From Nocardioides sp. Iso805N (GTDB lineage: Bacteria; Actinomycetota; Actinomycetes; Propionibacteriales; Nocardioidaceae): a DNA stretch of 64,000 bases. Every line of letters starts with the position of its first letter. Within the stretch, counting starts at the first letter, position 1. The stretch covers positions 48,237-112,236 of the forward strand of contig NZ_KB822575.1 in the NCBI RefSeq assembly GCF_000364605.1. The letters are read 5' to 3'. The notes below the pieces were generated by a model. It made no database searches and was not told the origin of the DNA. It worked only from the letters and a program-made list of their open reading frames with translations. The position numbers and the translations under genes were made by a program. Shown here one piece after another: positions 17,822 to 26,880 of this stretch.

Positions 17822-18751
17822 ATGAAGCCCACCCCATTCCCAGCCCGTCTGATCGCGACGATCGCCGTCCTCGGCGTCACTGTGATGTCCGCAGGAGCCT
17901 GCGACGCCACCTCGTCGACGCACGCCAACACCAAGCCGCCGGCGATCCACTCCGCCCGCCCCATCTCCTCATCGCGCCAGATCGAGCTTCCCCTCGCCAG
18001 CTACCTGGACACTGCCGCCGACGAGCAGGCCTACTTCGCGGCCGTGAGCGTGGAGCAGAAGCGATGTGCCGCGCGGTACGGCGTCACCTCGACCATGCCG
18101 ATCACGAGCCAACCGAGCGAGCGCGATCTCGCGAGCACCCGCCGTTACGGTGTCGTCGACGCCGACGAGGTCGCCCGTTACGGCTATCACCTGCCGCCTG
18201 ACATGGCCGGCTCCGATGACGACGACAAGGCCGACGGATGGAACCCGTCGGGTCACGAGCGCGTCGTGATGGATGGCACCGAGCCCGACAGCACCCCCGT
18301 CACCACCGACCCCGAGACCGGCAAGAAGCTTCCCCAAGGCGGCTGCGCCGCCGAGGGCTGGCGGGTCCTCGCCGAAGGACAGGCGGCTCCGGGCACCAAC
18401 GACCTCGTCACAGATCTCCTGGGGCAGGCTTGGAAGGACACCGTCGCCGACCCTCGCGCCCTCACGGCGGCCAAGAAGTGGTCTGCGTGCATGGCCACGC
18501 ACGGCTACGACTTCAAGCATCGCTGGGATGCCGGCAACTCGGTCGGCCAGGCGTCGCAGCAGACCCAGATCGCCATGGCCAAGCTCGACCTGGCCTGCGC
18601 GACCCAGACGGACTACATCGGCGTCTGGTACGCGGTCGACTCGGCCTACCAGCGGCGCCTGATCGACCAGCATCAGGACGAGCTCGAGGAGATCCTCGAC
18701 GGCAACCGAGCCTTGATGACTCGGGTGAACAAGATCCTCCAGGGACGATGA
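17822..18751 (+). CDS. Lipoprotein, first gene of an export operon
   Basis: The 309-residue protein has a lipoprotein signal peptide with the lipobox-like SAGAC; C27 is the probable lipidation site. TGAGGAGG precedes the ATG at 17822. The mature region contains four further cysteines (KRCAARYG, GGCAAEG, SACMATHG, LACATQ) and is charged, with a helical C-terminus (RLIDQHQDELEEILDGNR). No family is recognised, although similar proteins sit next to MacB-type exporters in actinobacteria. Its stop overlaps the next gene (ATGA), so it is translated together with the peptidoglycan-binding adaptor. It probably belongs to the same envelope complex. Confidence 0.78.
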   Translation: MKPTPFPARLIATIAVLGVTVMSAGACDATSSTHANTKPPAIHSARPISSSRQIELPLASYLDTAADEQAYFAAVSVEQKRCAARYGVTSTMPITSQPSERDLASTRRYGVVDADEVARYGYHLPPDMAGSDDDDKADGWNPSGHERVVMDGTEPDSTPVTTDPETGKKLPQGGCAAEGWRVLAEGQAAPGTNDLVTDLLGQAWKDTVADPRALTAAKKWSACMATHGYDFKHRWDAGNSVGQASQQTQIAMAKLDLACATQTDYIGVWYAVDSAYQRRLIDQHQDELEEILDGNRALMTRVNKILQGR

Positions 18752-20031
18752 GCTCGGCACGATCGGCCCGCCGTCCGGCGGCCAAGCTGCTCTGCGCGGC
18801 GCTCATGCTCACCATCGCAGCACTGTCGCTGGGCTTCGTCGCCGGACGGATGGTGAAGTCGCCGGCACAGGCACTCGCCGAGACCGCTGCGCCCGCGCCC
18901 ACCGTCCTCACCGCGCCGGTGACCCGCCAGCGGGTCACAAGATCGGTCACCTTCGATGCGACCGTGACCCGGCGGCGCGTGACGCAGGTGCCTGCCCCGA
19001 GCGTGGATGCGCAGAGCGCTGTCGTCACCCGCCTGCCCGCCCGCACCGGGACCCGCATCCGCAGCGGAGATCTCATCGCCGAGATCTCGGGCCGACCGGT
19101 CTTCGTGCTGCCCGGTGTGCTGCCCAGCTACCGCACGCTCACCCCCGGGAGCCGCGGGCCCGACGTGCGGCAGCTGCAACAGGGCCTGGCAGCCGCCGGC
19201 TACGGCGTCACCGTCGACGGCGCGTACGGAGCGGCGACCGCAGCAGCCGTCGATCGGCTCTACCGCTCTCACGGCTACGAGCCCACCGTGGTCGGGGGCG
19301 ACGGCGTCAGGAGCGCCGTCGACGCCGTGCGCCAGGCGCAGCGAACGCTGGCGGAGACCCGAGCGAGCAAGGCGGATCACAGCGCACTGAGCGATGCACG
19401 CGATGATCTCAGCCGCGCAGAGACCGCACTCATCGCCGCCCGGGCGAAGGCGGGGGCCGAGCTGCCGTGGGGCGAAGTCGTCTTCCTCCCGTCCTTGCCG
19501 GGCGAGGTGGGGGCGTTGAGCGTCGCCGTCGGCGACCGAGTCCAGGACGACCTGATGACGGTCACCAGCGGTCCCCTGGTGGTCGTGGGCGCTCCGGTCG
19601 CAGCCGACGCGCGGCAGATCAAGACGGGCGACGCTGCTCGAGCGCTGCTCACCCCCGGTGGTGACGTCTCCGGGACGGTCGTGGGCCACAGGGCCATGCC
19701 TGTGAGCGACAGCGACGGCGGGGACCAGGCCGCCGGCTCCACCGTCGCCTTCGTGATCCGACTCGCAACGCCACTCAAGCGCCGGCTCGCGGGGTCGCCG
19801 GCACGCGTCGTCGTCACGGTCGCCAGCACGCCGACACCGGTCCTGGCCGTGCCGCTGTCGGCGATCGAGTCATCGGCGAACGGATCCACGTCGGTCGCCG
19901 TGGTGCGAGGGCGGCGGCGGATCACGATCCCCGTGACCCCCGGCTTCAGTGGCGACGGCGTCGTGGAGATCACCCCTGACGCTGCCCTCAGCGAGGGCGA
20001 GCGGATCGTCGTCGGAACCCAGGACGGCTGA
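18748..20031 (+). CDS. Membrane-fusion-like adaptor with peptidoglycan-binding domain
   Basis: The 427-residue protein has an N-terminal membrane anchor at about 12-33, a lipoyl/HlyD-like beta region, and a PG_binding_1 domain at 131-177 (GSRGPDVRQLQQGLAAAGYG). A helical hairpin follows near 185-230, then a beta-barrel half with VLAVPLSAIES, typical of MacA-like adaptors. It overlaps the lipoprotein stop by four bases and is followed six bases later by the ABC ATPase. The order adaptor, ATPase, MacB-type permease is that of MacAB exporters. In a Gram-positive cell the adaptor probably spans from the membrane into the wall, using the peptidoglycan-binding domain. Confidence 0.88.
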   Translation: MSSARSARRPAAKLLCAALMLTIAALSLGFVAGRMVKSPAQALAETAAPAPTVLTAPVTRQRVTRSVTFDATVTRRRVTQVPAPSVDAQSAVVTRLPARTGTRIRSGDLIAEISGRPVFVLPGVLPSYRTLTPGSRGPDVRQLQQGLAAAGYGVTVDGAYGAATAAAVDRLYRSHGYEPTVVGGDGVRSAVDAVRQAQRTLAETRASKADHSALSDARDDLSRAETALIAARAKAGAELPWGEVVFLPSLPGEVGALSVAVGDRVQDDLMTVTSGPLVVVGAPVAADARQIKTGDAARALLTPGGDVSGTVVGHRAMPVSDSDGGDQAAGSTVAFVIRLATPLKRRLAGSPARVVVTVASTPTPVLAVPLSAIESSANGSTSVAVVRGRRRITIPVTPGFSGDGVVEITPDAALSEGERIVVGTQDG

Positions 20032-20037
20032 TCGGCG

Positions 20038-20736
20038 ATGGATCAGGACCTCGCCTTCGAGCTCACCGACGTCACCAAGGCCTACGGCGATCCTCGCGGC
20101 CACCACCCGACCTTCGTCGCTCTGCGCCGGGTGACGCTGCGCATCCCGGTCGGCGGCCTCACCACGATCGTGGGGCCGAGCGGCTCGGGGAAGTCCACCC
20201 TGCTCGGCCTGCTCGGCCTCCTGGACCGGCCCACCGAGGGCACCCTGCGCATCCTGGGACAGGACACGAGCACGGTGAGCGAGCGCCGCCGGTGCGCACT
20301 GCGCGGGCAACACCTCGGCTTCGTGTTCCAGGCCTTCCACCTGATGGCGCATCGCACCGTCCTCGACAACGTCATGGTCGGCGGCCTCTATCGCGGGCTG
20401 AGCCGTCCCGAACGCACCAGCGAGGCGATGCGTCGGCTGGAAGCCGTCGGTCTGAGAAATAAGTCGACCGGCCGGGTGGAGACGCTCAGCGGCGGCGAGC
20501 GTCAACGGGTGGCCATCGCACGAGCGCTCGTCGGATCGCCGGAGGTGCTGCTGTGCGATGAGCCCACCGGCAACTTGGACAGCAGGAACGGGGAGGCCGT
20601 CGCAGACCTCCTGGTGCGGCTGGCCGGCAGCGGCATCACCGTGGTCATGGTCACCCACGACCCGTCGATGGCCGGACTCGGCGACCGCACGATCACGGTG
20701 CGCGACGGAGAGGTCACCGACCATGCCACGTCCTGA
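20038..20736 (+). CDS. ABC transporter ATP-binding protein (MacB/LolD type)
   Basis: The 232-residue ATPase carries Walker A ([20 protein letters not shown]), the Q-loop region FVFQAFHLMAHRT, the signature [15 protein letters not shown], Walker B VLLCDEPTGNLDS, and the switch histidine in VTHDPS. This sequence class powers MacB/FtsX-fold permeases. The last 14 bases overlap the permease gene downstream, so the two are coupled. It probably drives export or mechanotransmission for the adaptor and lipoprotein encoded upstream. Confidence 0.95.
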   Translation: MDQDLAFELTDVTKAYGDPRGHHPTFVALRRVTLRIPVGGLTTIVGPSGSGKSTLLGLLGLLDRPTEGTLRILGQDTSTVSERRRCALRGQHLGFVFQAFHLMAHRTVLDNVMVGGLYRGLSRPERTSEAMRRLEAVGLRNKSTGRVETLSGGERQRVAIARALVGSPEVLLCDEPTGNLDSRNGEAVADLLVRLAGSGITVVMVTHDPSMAGLGDRTITVRDGEVTDHATS

Positions 20737-21949
20737 AGGCCACCCCAGGCCGGACCGCCTCGGCATTCTCGACGAGGCGGTCGCGGCACTCACCCAGCGC
20801 AAGACCCGTACGGCGCTCACCTGCCTCGGCACGGTGCTGGGCATCGCCGTACTCGTCTCCGTGCTGGGCCTCACCGCGACGGCAACCTCGCAGATCGACA
20901 GTAGGTTCACAGCGCTGGCGGCCACCGAGGTGACGATCACGCAGGCGGACCAAGACGTCTCCGTGCGCACGCTCGCGTTCCCGGACGACTTCGCACAGCG
21001 CGCCGGCCAGATCAACGGTGTGGAGCGTGCCGGGCTGACGTGGAACGTGTCCTCGCAGGTCGCGTCGGTATCCGCCTCGGCGCTGCCCGGCCCGCCGGAC
21101 CCCGGGGTAGCCCAGACGCCGGTGATGGCGGCCACGCCCGAGGCGCTCCAGGTCGCTCGCGCCCGGATGCGGGAGGGCACCGTCTTCAACGGCTTCGATC
21201 AGGCGCATGCTGCCCATGTGGCGCTGGTCGGTCCGGTGGTGGCCGCCGACCTCGGCATCGGCTCGCTGGAGGCCGCGCCCAGCATCCGGATAGGCGGCAC
21301 CTCCTTCACCGTCATCGGCGTCATCGCCTCGGTCACCCGCCATCCCGAGCTGCTCAGCGGCGTGGTGATTCCCGCAGCCACCAGCCGCACCTTGTGGGGC
21401 GATCCCACGCCCGCAGACAAGCCGACGGGCTGGGTCGAAGTGCGCCGCGGCGCCGGCCAGGTCGTCGCCGACCAACTCGCGGTCGCGATCTCACCAGAGA
21501 CGCCCGAGCGCTTCGAGGTCGTCCCGCCACCGGATCCGCGGCATCTGCGCGGCATGATCAGCGGCGACCTGCAGGGACTCTTCTTGATCCTCGCGCTCGT
21601 CTGCCTGGTCGTGGGCATGGTCGGCATCGCCAACACCACGTTCGTGACCGTCATGGAACGGGTCGGTGAGATCGGCCTGCGCCGCGCCCTCGGCGCGCGT
21701 CGTAGCCAGATCGCTGGACAGTTCTTGGCAGAGGCGGCAGTGATCGGGCTCCTCGGAGGCTTCGTCGGTGCGCTCCTCGGAACCGCCGCCGTGGTGTCGG
21801 TGGCGTTGCTGAAGCACTGGAGCGCCGTCGTCCCCTCGGGGCTGATCGTCGCCGGGCCGCTTCTGGGTGCCATCACGGCGGTCGTGGCCGCCACCTATCC
21901 GGCGCTACGTGGCGCGCGGGTGGAACCGCTGGAGGCGCTGCGTTCCTAA
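20723..21949 (+). CDS. ABC transporter permease, MacB/FtsX-like
   Basis: The 408-residue permease starts at the ATG at 20723 inside the end of the ATPase gene. It has the MacB layout: one N-terminal membrane helix (residues about 20-50), a large external domain of about 230 residues, then three C-terminal helices. The conserved segment TVMERVGEIGLRRALGARR precedes helix 3, and RVEPLEALRS ends the protein. MacB-type transporters do not move substrate through the bilayer; they couple ATP hydrolysis to conformational work outside. It is the last gene of the operon; the substrate is unknown. Confidence 0.93.
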   Translation: MPRPEGHPRPDRLGILDEAVAALTQRKTRTALTCLGTVLGIAVLVSVLGLTATATSQIDSRFTALAATEVTITQADQDVSVRTLAFPDDFAQRAGQINGVERAGLTWNVSSQVASVSASALPGPPDPGVAQTPVMAATPEALQVARARMREGTVFNGFDQAHAAHVALVGPVVAADLGIGSLEAAPSIRIGGTSFTVIGVIASVTRHPELLSGVVIPAATSRTLWGDPTPADKPTGWVEVRRGAGQVVADQLAVAISPETPERFEVVPPPDPRHLRGMISGDLQGLFLILALVCLVVGMVGIANTTFVTVMERVGEIGLRRALGARRSQIAGQFLAEAAVIGLLGGFVGALLGTAAVVSVALLKHWSAVVPSGLIVAGPLLGAITAVVAATYPALRGARVEPLEALRS

Positions 21950-21963
21950 CGGCGCGGAGTCGA

Positions 21964-22881
21964 TCACTCGCCCAGCGCGCGGCGGACCGCTTGCCGGTAG
22001 CCCAGCGGCTCGCCGGGGACCAGCTCGCGGATGTCCTGGTCGTGCTGGACGACCTCGTTGCGCATCGAGTCGATCAGGTTGCGGGCGGTCACGGGATCGA
22101 CGTCGGTCACCAGGGCGATCCAGTACGACGAGAGCCGCGGGGTCAGCACCGGCACCTCGAGGATCGGCAGCGACCGGCCGTGCAGCTCCTCGGCGGCCTG
22201 CTGCAGCATCGCGGTGTAGGTGAGCCGGTCGGCGCCGCCGAGCTCGAAGGTCCTCCCGAACGCCGCCTCGTTGCCGACCACGCCGGCCAGGTAGCGGACG
22301 ACGTCGTCGATCGCGATCGGCTGGGTGCGGGTGCTCGCCCAGCGCGGCACCACCATCGCGGGCAGGTGCTTCACCAGCTGCCGGGTCAGCTCCCAGGAGA
22401 TCCCGCCGGCACCGACGATGATCGCCGCGCGCAGCACCGTCAGCGGTACGCCGGAGCTGGCCAGCAGCTGCTCGACCTGGCGCCTCGACCGCAGGTGCGC
22501 GGAGAGGCCGTCCTGCTCCTCGCCGAGGCCACCCAGGTAGATCAGCTGCCGCACCCCCGCCTCCTGCGCCGCGATCGCGAACGCCCGCGCCGCCTCCGCG
22601 TCGCGGCGTTCGAAGTCGGCCTCCCCGAGCGAGTGCACCAGGTAGATCGCCACGTCCACGTCGGTCAGCGGTTCGAGCAGCGAGTCGGGGTCGCCGACAT
22701 CGCCGTACACCGGCTCGCCGGAGCCGTCGTAGGCATCGGGGTGGCGGGTCATCGCCCGCACCCGATGGCCGGCCCGCGCGAGGACCGGGACCAGACGGCT
22801 GCCGACGAAGCCTGTCGCACCGGTGACCAGGACGGTCAGGCCCTCCCGGCCGCCGCCGGTCACCGCGCCCGCGGAGCTCAC
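21964..22881 (-). CDS. NAD(P)-binding atypical SDR (NmrA/complex-I NDUFA9-like)
   Basis: The 305-residue protein begins with a Rossmann motif, LVTGATGFVGSRLVPVLARAG, and continues as an extended or atypical SDR (ARAFAIAAQEAGVRQLIYLG). It lacks a usable YxxxK site, so it probably binds NAD(P) for regulation or redox sensing or acts as a non-classical reductase. The start overlaps the stop of the upstream flavin oxidoreductase by four bases. The two presumably act together; no substrate is indicated. Confidence 0.85.
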   Translation of the reverse strand: MSSAGAVTGGGREGLTVLVTGATGFVGSRLVPVLARAGHRVRAMTRHPDAYDGSGEPVYGDVGDPDSLLEPLTDVDVAIYLVHSLGEADFERRDAEAARAFAIAAQEAGVRQLIYLGGLGEEQDGLSAHLRSRRQVEQLLASSGVPLTVLRAAIIVGAGGISWELTRQLVKHLPAMVVPRWASTRTQPIAIDDVVRYLAGVVGNEAAFGRTFELGGADRLTYTAMLQQAAEELHGRSLPILEVPVLTPRLSSYWIALVTDVDPVTARNLIDSMRNEVVQHDQDIRELVPGEPLGYRQAVRRALGE

Positions 22882-24167
22882 GCGAACTCGCCCAGCGAGG
22901 CGAAGGAGGCGAGCACGGCCCGCGCCGCCCGCGCGCCGCTGACCAGCGCACCCTGGGTCGAGGCGGTGTCGCGGTGGTCACCGCAGACCAGGGTGACCTC
23001 GTCGACGCGCTGGCGCGCCCGGAAGTGCAGCGGCGCAGGCTGCACCGGCAGCGCATGCGGTACGACGTCGCGGCGCAGCAGGGTCAGCCCGGCTTCGGAG
23101 CCGCCGAGCATCGCCGCGGCGTGGCGACGTACATCCGACTCGGGGGCGGGCTCCGCGCCTGCCGGCAGCAGGCTGGTCGCCTGCACCAGGTGGCGGCCTG
23201 CGGGCGCGTAGCTGGGAGCCGCCGCCGAGACGACGCACGCGTTCACGGCCGGACCCCGGTCCTGCCGCACGTCGAGGTGCAGCAGACCGGTGGTCTCGGG
23301 CGCCTCGTCGACGGCGTACCAGTCGGTGACCAGGCCCTTCGGCTCCGGCGCGACGAGCCGCGCCCGACCCAGCAGCGACTCCGCCGACCAGGCATCGGTG
23401 GCCACCACGACCCGGTCGGTCGTGATCGTCGAGCCGACGGTCCACACACGGGCGCGTCCGTCGATCTCCTCGACGTGCTCCACCTTCTCGCCGAACCGGA
23501 TCCGGCCCGCCAGCGGTGCGGCCATCGCGTCCGGCAGAGCCTGCATGCCCGCTCGCGGCAGGCCCGGCCGGCCGCGCGCGAAGCTCCTCATCAGCAGCAG
23601 CGCGAACGCCGCAGACGTCTCGCCCTCGTCCTCCAGAACGACGCCGGCCAGGTAGCGCTCCAAGGTCGCGCGCAGCAACCCGTGGGCGCCGACCTTGTCC
23701 AGCGAGACGCGGAGCGAGGTGTCGGGACGAGCCTGGAGCAGGTGGCGCGCGAGGCCGTGCTCCTTCCGCATCCCGGTGAGCAGCGGCGCGGCCCACTTCC
23801 CCAGCGCCCACAGCTCGGCCGGTCGCGGCAGCGCGGTGAGCGCGCTCGCGCCGGCGAGCCGGAACGCACGGGCCGGGTCCGCGACGGTGTGGGCGCCGTC
23901 GTCGGCGAGCACCCGAGCGCCGGCCGGGAACGGTTGCACCTCCAGCGCGGCCACATCGACGGCGGCCCTCAGCGCGTTGTACGCCGGGTTGGCCACCTGG
24001 AAGCCGCGATCGAGCAGGAAGCCGTCCACCCGGTCGGTGCGGATGCGGCCGCCGACGCCGTCACCCGCCTCGAGGACCAGCACGCTGCGGCCCGCCGCCT
24101 GCAGCAGGCCGGCACAGCGCAGCCCGGCAACCCCGGCACCGACCACGACCACCTCGACGTCGTCCAT
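22878..24167 (-). CDS. FAD-dependent oxidoreductase (amine oxidase/desaturase type)
   Basis: From the ATG at 24167 the protein is 429 residues. The dinucleotide-binding motif VVVGAGVAGLRCAGLLQAAG is followed by LEAGDGVGGRIRTD, the signature of the monoamine-oxidase/phytoene-desaturase superfamily. The C-terminal flavin contact LVCGDHRDTASTQGALVSG is present. The open frame reaches 24242 but runs through low-information sequence. It is coupled by overlap to the downstream atypical SDR and lies 78 bases after a DUF1684 gene. A desaturase- or oxidase-like reaction is likely; the substrate is unknown. Confidence 0.87.
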   Translation of the reverse strand: MDDVEVVVVGAGVAGLRCAGLLQAAGRSVLVLEAGDGVGGRIRTDRVDGFLLDRGFQVANPAYNALRAAVDVAALEVQPFPAGARVLADDGAHTVADPARAFRLAGASALTALPRPAELWALGKWAAPLLTGMRKEHGLARHLLQARPDTSLRVSLDKVGAHGLLRATLERYLAGVVLEDEGETSAAFALLLMRSFARGRPGLPRAGMQALPDAMAAPLAGRIRFGEKVEHVEEIDGRARVWTVGSTITTDRVVVATDAWSAESLLGRARLVAPEPKGLVTDWYAVDEAPETTGLLHLDVRQDRGPAVNACVVSAAAPSYAPAGRHLVQATSLLPAGAEPAPESDVRRHAAAMLGGSEAGLTLLRRDVVPHALPVQPAPLHFRARQRVDEVTLVCGDHRDTASTQGALVSGARAARAVLASFASLGEFA

Positions 24168-24245
24168 GACGTGCTGTGCCCCGGAGAGGCGGTCGCCACA
24201 CCCCGGTCGCGGCGGGGGCGCCGGCGGCGCTTCCCCGCCCACCGA

Positions 24246-24965
24246 TCAGAGCCGGGCGAACTCCGGGATCTTCTCCCCCGCCTCGACGGCGAAGGGCAGC
24301 GTGTTGCCCGGCGGCGGCACCGGGCAGGTGGCGAAGTCGGTGTAGGCGCAGGGCATGTTCGTGGCGCGGTTGAAGTCGATCTCTGTCCGGCCCTCGGCAT
24401 CCGGGGCGGGCAGCAGGAGCTGGCGCATCGCGGCGTAGGTCGTGACTCCCGAGGTGGCGTCACGGAACAGCACCCAGAGGCGACCATCGTCCTCGACCTC
24501 GGCGGCGAGGCGGTGCTCACCGCCGACGTGCTCGAAGACCACCCGGCCGTCCTCATACGTCGCGGCACGCACCCACCCCGGATCGGCCGGGTAGGTCGGG
24601 GTCTCGACGTAGGCGTGCAGGTTGGCGGCACCGGCACGGCGCGGCCGCACGATCGGGCCGCCCGGTCTGGCGGCCACCTCGGCGATCCCTCCCTCGAAGC
24701 CCAGCCGCACGCCGTCCTCGTCCAGCGGGCCGAGCACGTGCGTGCCGGGGCCGAGGTCGCCCAGGGACTCACCCTCGGCCAGCGTGACGATCGCGGTCGC
24801 GTCGCTGCCGGACCACTCGCCGGGCACGTCGGCGTATCGCTCCGGCTCGGCCCCGAGCCAGCGGATCGAGCTGATGGCGAGCCAGCCGTCAGTCGCCCGC
24901 AGGCCGGCCTCCCGCGCCTCGTGCCACGCCTGCCAAGCCTTCGCGAAGTCGCTCACGCGACCCAT
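24246..24965 (-). CDS. DUF1684 family protein (copy 2)
   Basis: The 239-residue protein carries the DUF1684 signature near its end: DFNRATNMPCAYTDFATCPV, then PPGNTLPFAVEAGE. It also has the usual N-terminal WQAWHEAREAGLRAT. The family has no firmly established function. The fold is beta-rich, and the conserved Cys pair and Asn/Arg cluster may form an active or binding site. It is a diverged paralogue of the gene just upstream (25062-25859), separated by a 16-bp-stem hairpin. A GTG at 24956 is an alternative start. Confidence 0.85.
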   Translation of the reverse strand: MGRVSDFAKAWQAWHEAREAGLRATDGWLAISSIRWLGAEPERYADVPGEWSGSDATAIVTLAEGESLGDLGPGTHVLGPLDEDGVRLGFEGGIAEVAARPGGPIVRPRRAGAANLHAYVETPTYPADPGWVRAATYEDGRVVFEHVGGEHRLAAEVEDDGRLWVLFRDATSGVTTYAAMRQLLLPAPDAEGRTEIDFNRATNMPCAYTDFATCPVPPPGNTLPFAVEAGEKIPEFARL

Positions 24966-25010
24966 TGTCCCGCGATGGCGGCGCGGCGGTGCGAGGGCGC
25001 CGGCGAGGAG

Positions 25011-25046
25011 ATGGGTGAAGGGGCACGACCGTGCCCCTTCACCCAT
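25011..25046 (-). terminator. Hairpin between the two DUF1684 genes
   Basis: Perfect 16-base arms at 25011-25026 and 25031-25046 enclose a four-base loop, starting 15 bases past the stop of the upstream DUF1684 gene. It probably ends or attenuates the ABC-importer operon. Confidence 0.75.
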
Positions 25047-25061
25047 GTCGGCGCGACGCCC

Positions 25062-25859
25062 CTAGACCGGCGTCTGCTCCCCCGCCTCGACCGGGAAGGG
25101 CAGCCGGTTGCCGGCGGGCGGCAGCGGGCAGGTCGCGTGCGGGGTGTAGGCGCACGGGAGGTTGGTGGCGCGGTTGAAGTCGATGACGACCTCGCCACCG
25201 CCCGCGCGTGCGGCCACGGTCAGGCTGCGGACCGCGCCGTACGTCGTGACGCCCGCCGTGGCATCGCTGAACAGCACCAGCACCGTGCCGGCGGCGAACC
25301 CCGGGAAGGCGGTCAGGGCGTACTGCTCGCCGTCATGCTCGAACTCGATGCGGCCGACGGCGCCGTACACGTGCTCCAGTCCGTCGACGACCGAGCCGAC
25401 AGTGGTCGCGACGGGCTCCTCGAAGGGCACGTAGCGCCCGGACACGGCCCACTCCGGGCTCGGCCCGTAGGCAGGCGTGCCGGCGAAGGCCAGCCGCAGC
25501 GGGTTCTCCGGATGGCGGGGCCGGATCAGGTCGCTGCCACCGCGCTTGGCAACCTCGATGACGGCGTCGCCGAAGACCGCGTCGACGCCGCCGCGCTCGG
25601 GGATGACGCCGAACGCGTGCCGGCCGGTCACCTCGATGCCGTCGACCACCAGCGACTCGTCGGCGGCCAGCTCGACCACGACGCCGTCCGGACCGGTCGA
25701 CCAGGCGCCGGGAGCGTCGTCCCAGCGACTCGGCTCGCGGGTGAGCCAGTGCAGCCCGGTCACCGCGAGGAAGCCGTGCGGGGAGGCGAAGCTCTCGTCC
25801 TTCGCCCGGTGCCAGCGCTGCCAGTCCTCGACGAAGGCGTCGGTCTCCTGGATCGTCAT
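25062..25859 (-). CDS. DUF1684 family protein (copy 1), in the ABC-importer operon
   Basis: The 265-residue protein starts at the ATG at 25859 with AGGAGC upstream, 29 bases after the solute-binding-protein stop, so it belongs to the importer operon. It has the full DUF1684 pattern: VEDWQRWHRAKDESFASPHG, then DATAGVTTYGAVRSL, then DFNRATNLPCAYTPHATCPL and NRLPFPVEAGE. The family function is unknown. Its place with an amino-acid importer suggests an enzyme acting on the imported compound or a binding accessory protein. A hairpin follows the gene. Confidence 0.85.
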   Translation of the reverse strand: MTIQETDAFVEDWQRWHRAKDESFASPHGFLAVTGLHWLTREPSRWDDAPGAWSTGPDGVVVELAADESLVVDGIEVTGRHAFGVIPERGGVDAVFGDAVIEVAKRGGSDLIRPRHPENPLRLAFAGTPAYGPSPEWAVSGRYVPFEEPVATTVGSVVDGLEHVYGAVGRIEFEHDGEQYALTAFPGFAAGTVLVLFSDATAGVTTYGAVRSLTVAARAGGGEVVIDFNRATNLPCAYTPHATCPLPPAGNRLPFPVEAGEQTPV

Positions 25860-25888
25860 CTGTTGCTCCTGTGCTGTCGTGACGCCGG

Positions 25889-26854
25889 TCAGAAGGCCGG
25901 CGTGGGGTTGAACTCGGACTTGCTGATGCCCGACCCGCCGACGCCCCACTTCTCGAAGATCTTGGCGTAGGTGCCGTCCTGGATGAGCTCGTTGACCGCA
26001 TCGACCAGCACGTGCGCGAGCGGGGCGCCCTTGGCGGTCACGAAGCCGACGTCGGTGGAGCTGACCTCGCCGAGGAACTTCAGGTTCGGCTGGTGCGCGA
26101 CGAGATACTTGTCGCCCAGCGTCGGGCCGAAGTAGAGGTCGGTCTGGCCGTTCTGCAGGCCGAGCAGGATCGAGGAGGTGTCGCTGTAGTACTTCGGCGT
26201 GTACGGCTTGAGCCCGGCGGCGCTGCACTGCTTGATGCCCGCGTCCAGGATCTGCTGGAAGCTGGAGCCGGCACCGGTGGAGACGGTGTGCCCGCAGACA
26301 TCGGTCAGCTTGGTCACGCTGGTCAGGTCGCTGCTCTTGGCGGCTACGAAGCCCTGGCCGTCCTTGAGGTAGGTGGCGAAGTCGACCACGGGCAACCGGG
26401 CCGAGGTGACGGCGAAGTTGTCCTGGCCGACGTCGTACTTGCCGCTCTGCACGCCGGGCACGATGGTCTCGAAGGCGCCGTAGGAGACCTTCCAGTCGAC
26501 GCCAAGTACCTTGGCGACGGCGTCGCGCAGGTCGACGTCGAGGCCGATCTGCTTGTTGGAGGTGTCCGAGCCACTGTGCGGCAGGCCCGCCGAACCGGTC
26601 GCCTCGGTGGTGCCGAGGGTGAGCACGCCGCTGGACTTGATCGCCGCAGGCAGCTCGTCGTGCAGCTTCGCCACGGTCTGCACCGAGGAGACGACGTCCT
26701 GGGTCGGGATGGCGTCGGCCGAGGCAGCGGTCGTCGTCTGGGCGCCGACGGACTGGTCGGCCGCGCTGAGGGTGTCGGACGAGCTGCCGCAGCCGGCGAG
26801 TGCCACCAGGCTCACGGCGAGTCCGGCCAGGGCGGTCGGCTTGAGGATCTTCAC
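25889..26854 (-). CDS. Amino-acid ABC transporter substrate-binding lipoprotein
   Basis: This 321-residue family-3 solute-binding protein has a lipoprotein signal ending LVALAGC, so it is membrane-anchored. The mature fold shows family-3 features: NKQIGLDVDLRDAVAKVLGV, then QSGKYDVGQDNFAVTSAR and VVDFATYLKDGQGFV. It starts at a GTG preceded by GAAGGA. It ends the importer trio (permease, ATPase, binding protein). Family-3 proteins bind polar amino acids, cystine and S-substituted cysteines; the context favours a sulfur-containing amino acid, but that is inference. Confidence 0.93.
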   Translation of the reverse strand: MKILKPTALAGLAVSLVALAGCGSSSDTLSAADQSVGAQTTTAASADAIPTQDVVSSVQTVAKLHDELPAAIKSSGVLTLGTTEATGSAGLPHSGSDTSNKQIGLDVDLRDAVAKVLGVDWKVSYGAFETIVPGVQSGKYDVGQDNFAVTSARLPVVDFATYLKDGQGFVAAKSSDLTSVTKLTDVCGHTVSTGAGSSFQQILDAGIKQCSAAGLKPYTPKYYSDTSSILLGLQNGQTDLYFGPTLGDKYLVAHQPNLKFLGEVSSTDVGFVTAKGAPLAHVLVDAVNELIQDGTYAKIFEKWGVGGSGISKSEFNPTPAF

Positions 26855-26880
26855 GGGTTTCCTTCTCTCGGGTGGGGCCG

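Noticed and set aside
22974..25970. 998-codon plus-strand open frame, and similar long frames at 243-2372, 3195-5276, 48482-50638 and 28672-30339
   Set aside because: They run antisense or out of frame to clear genes, have low-complexity Arg/Ala/Pro-rich or His/Asp-rich translations and no domains; such shadows are normal at this GC content.
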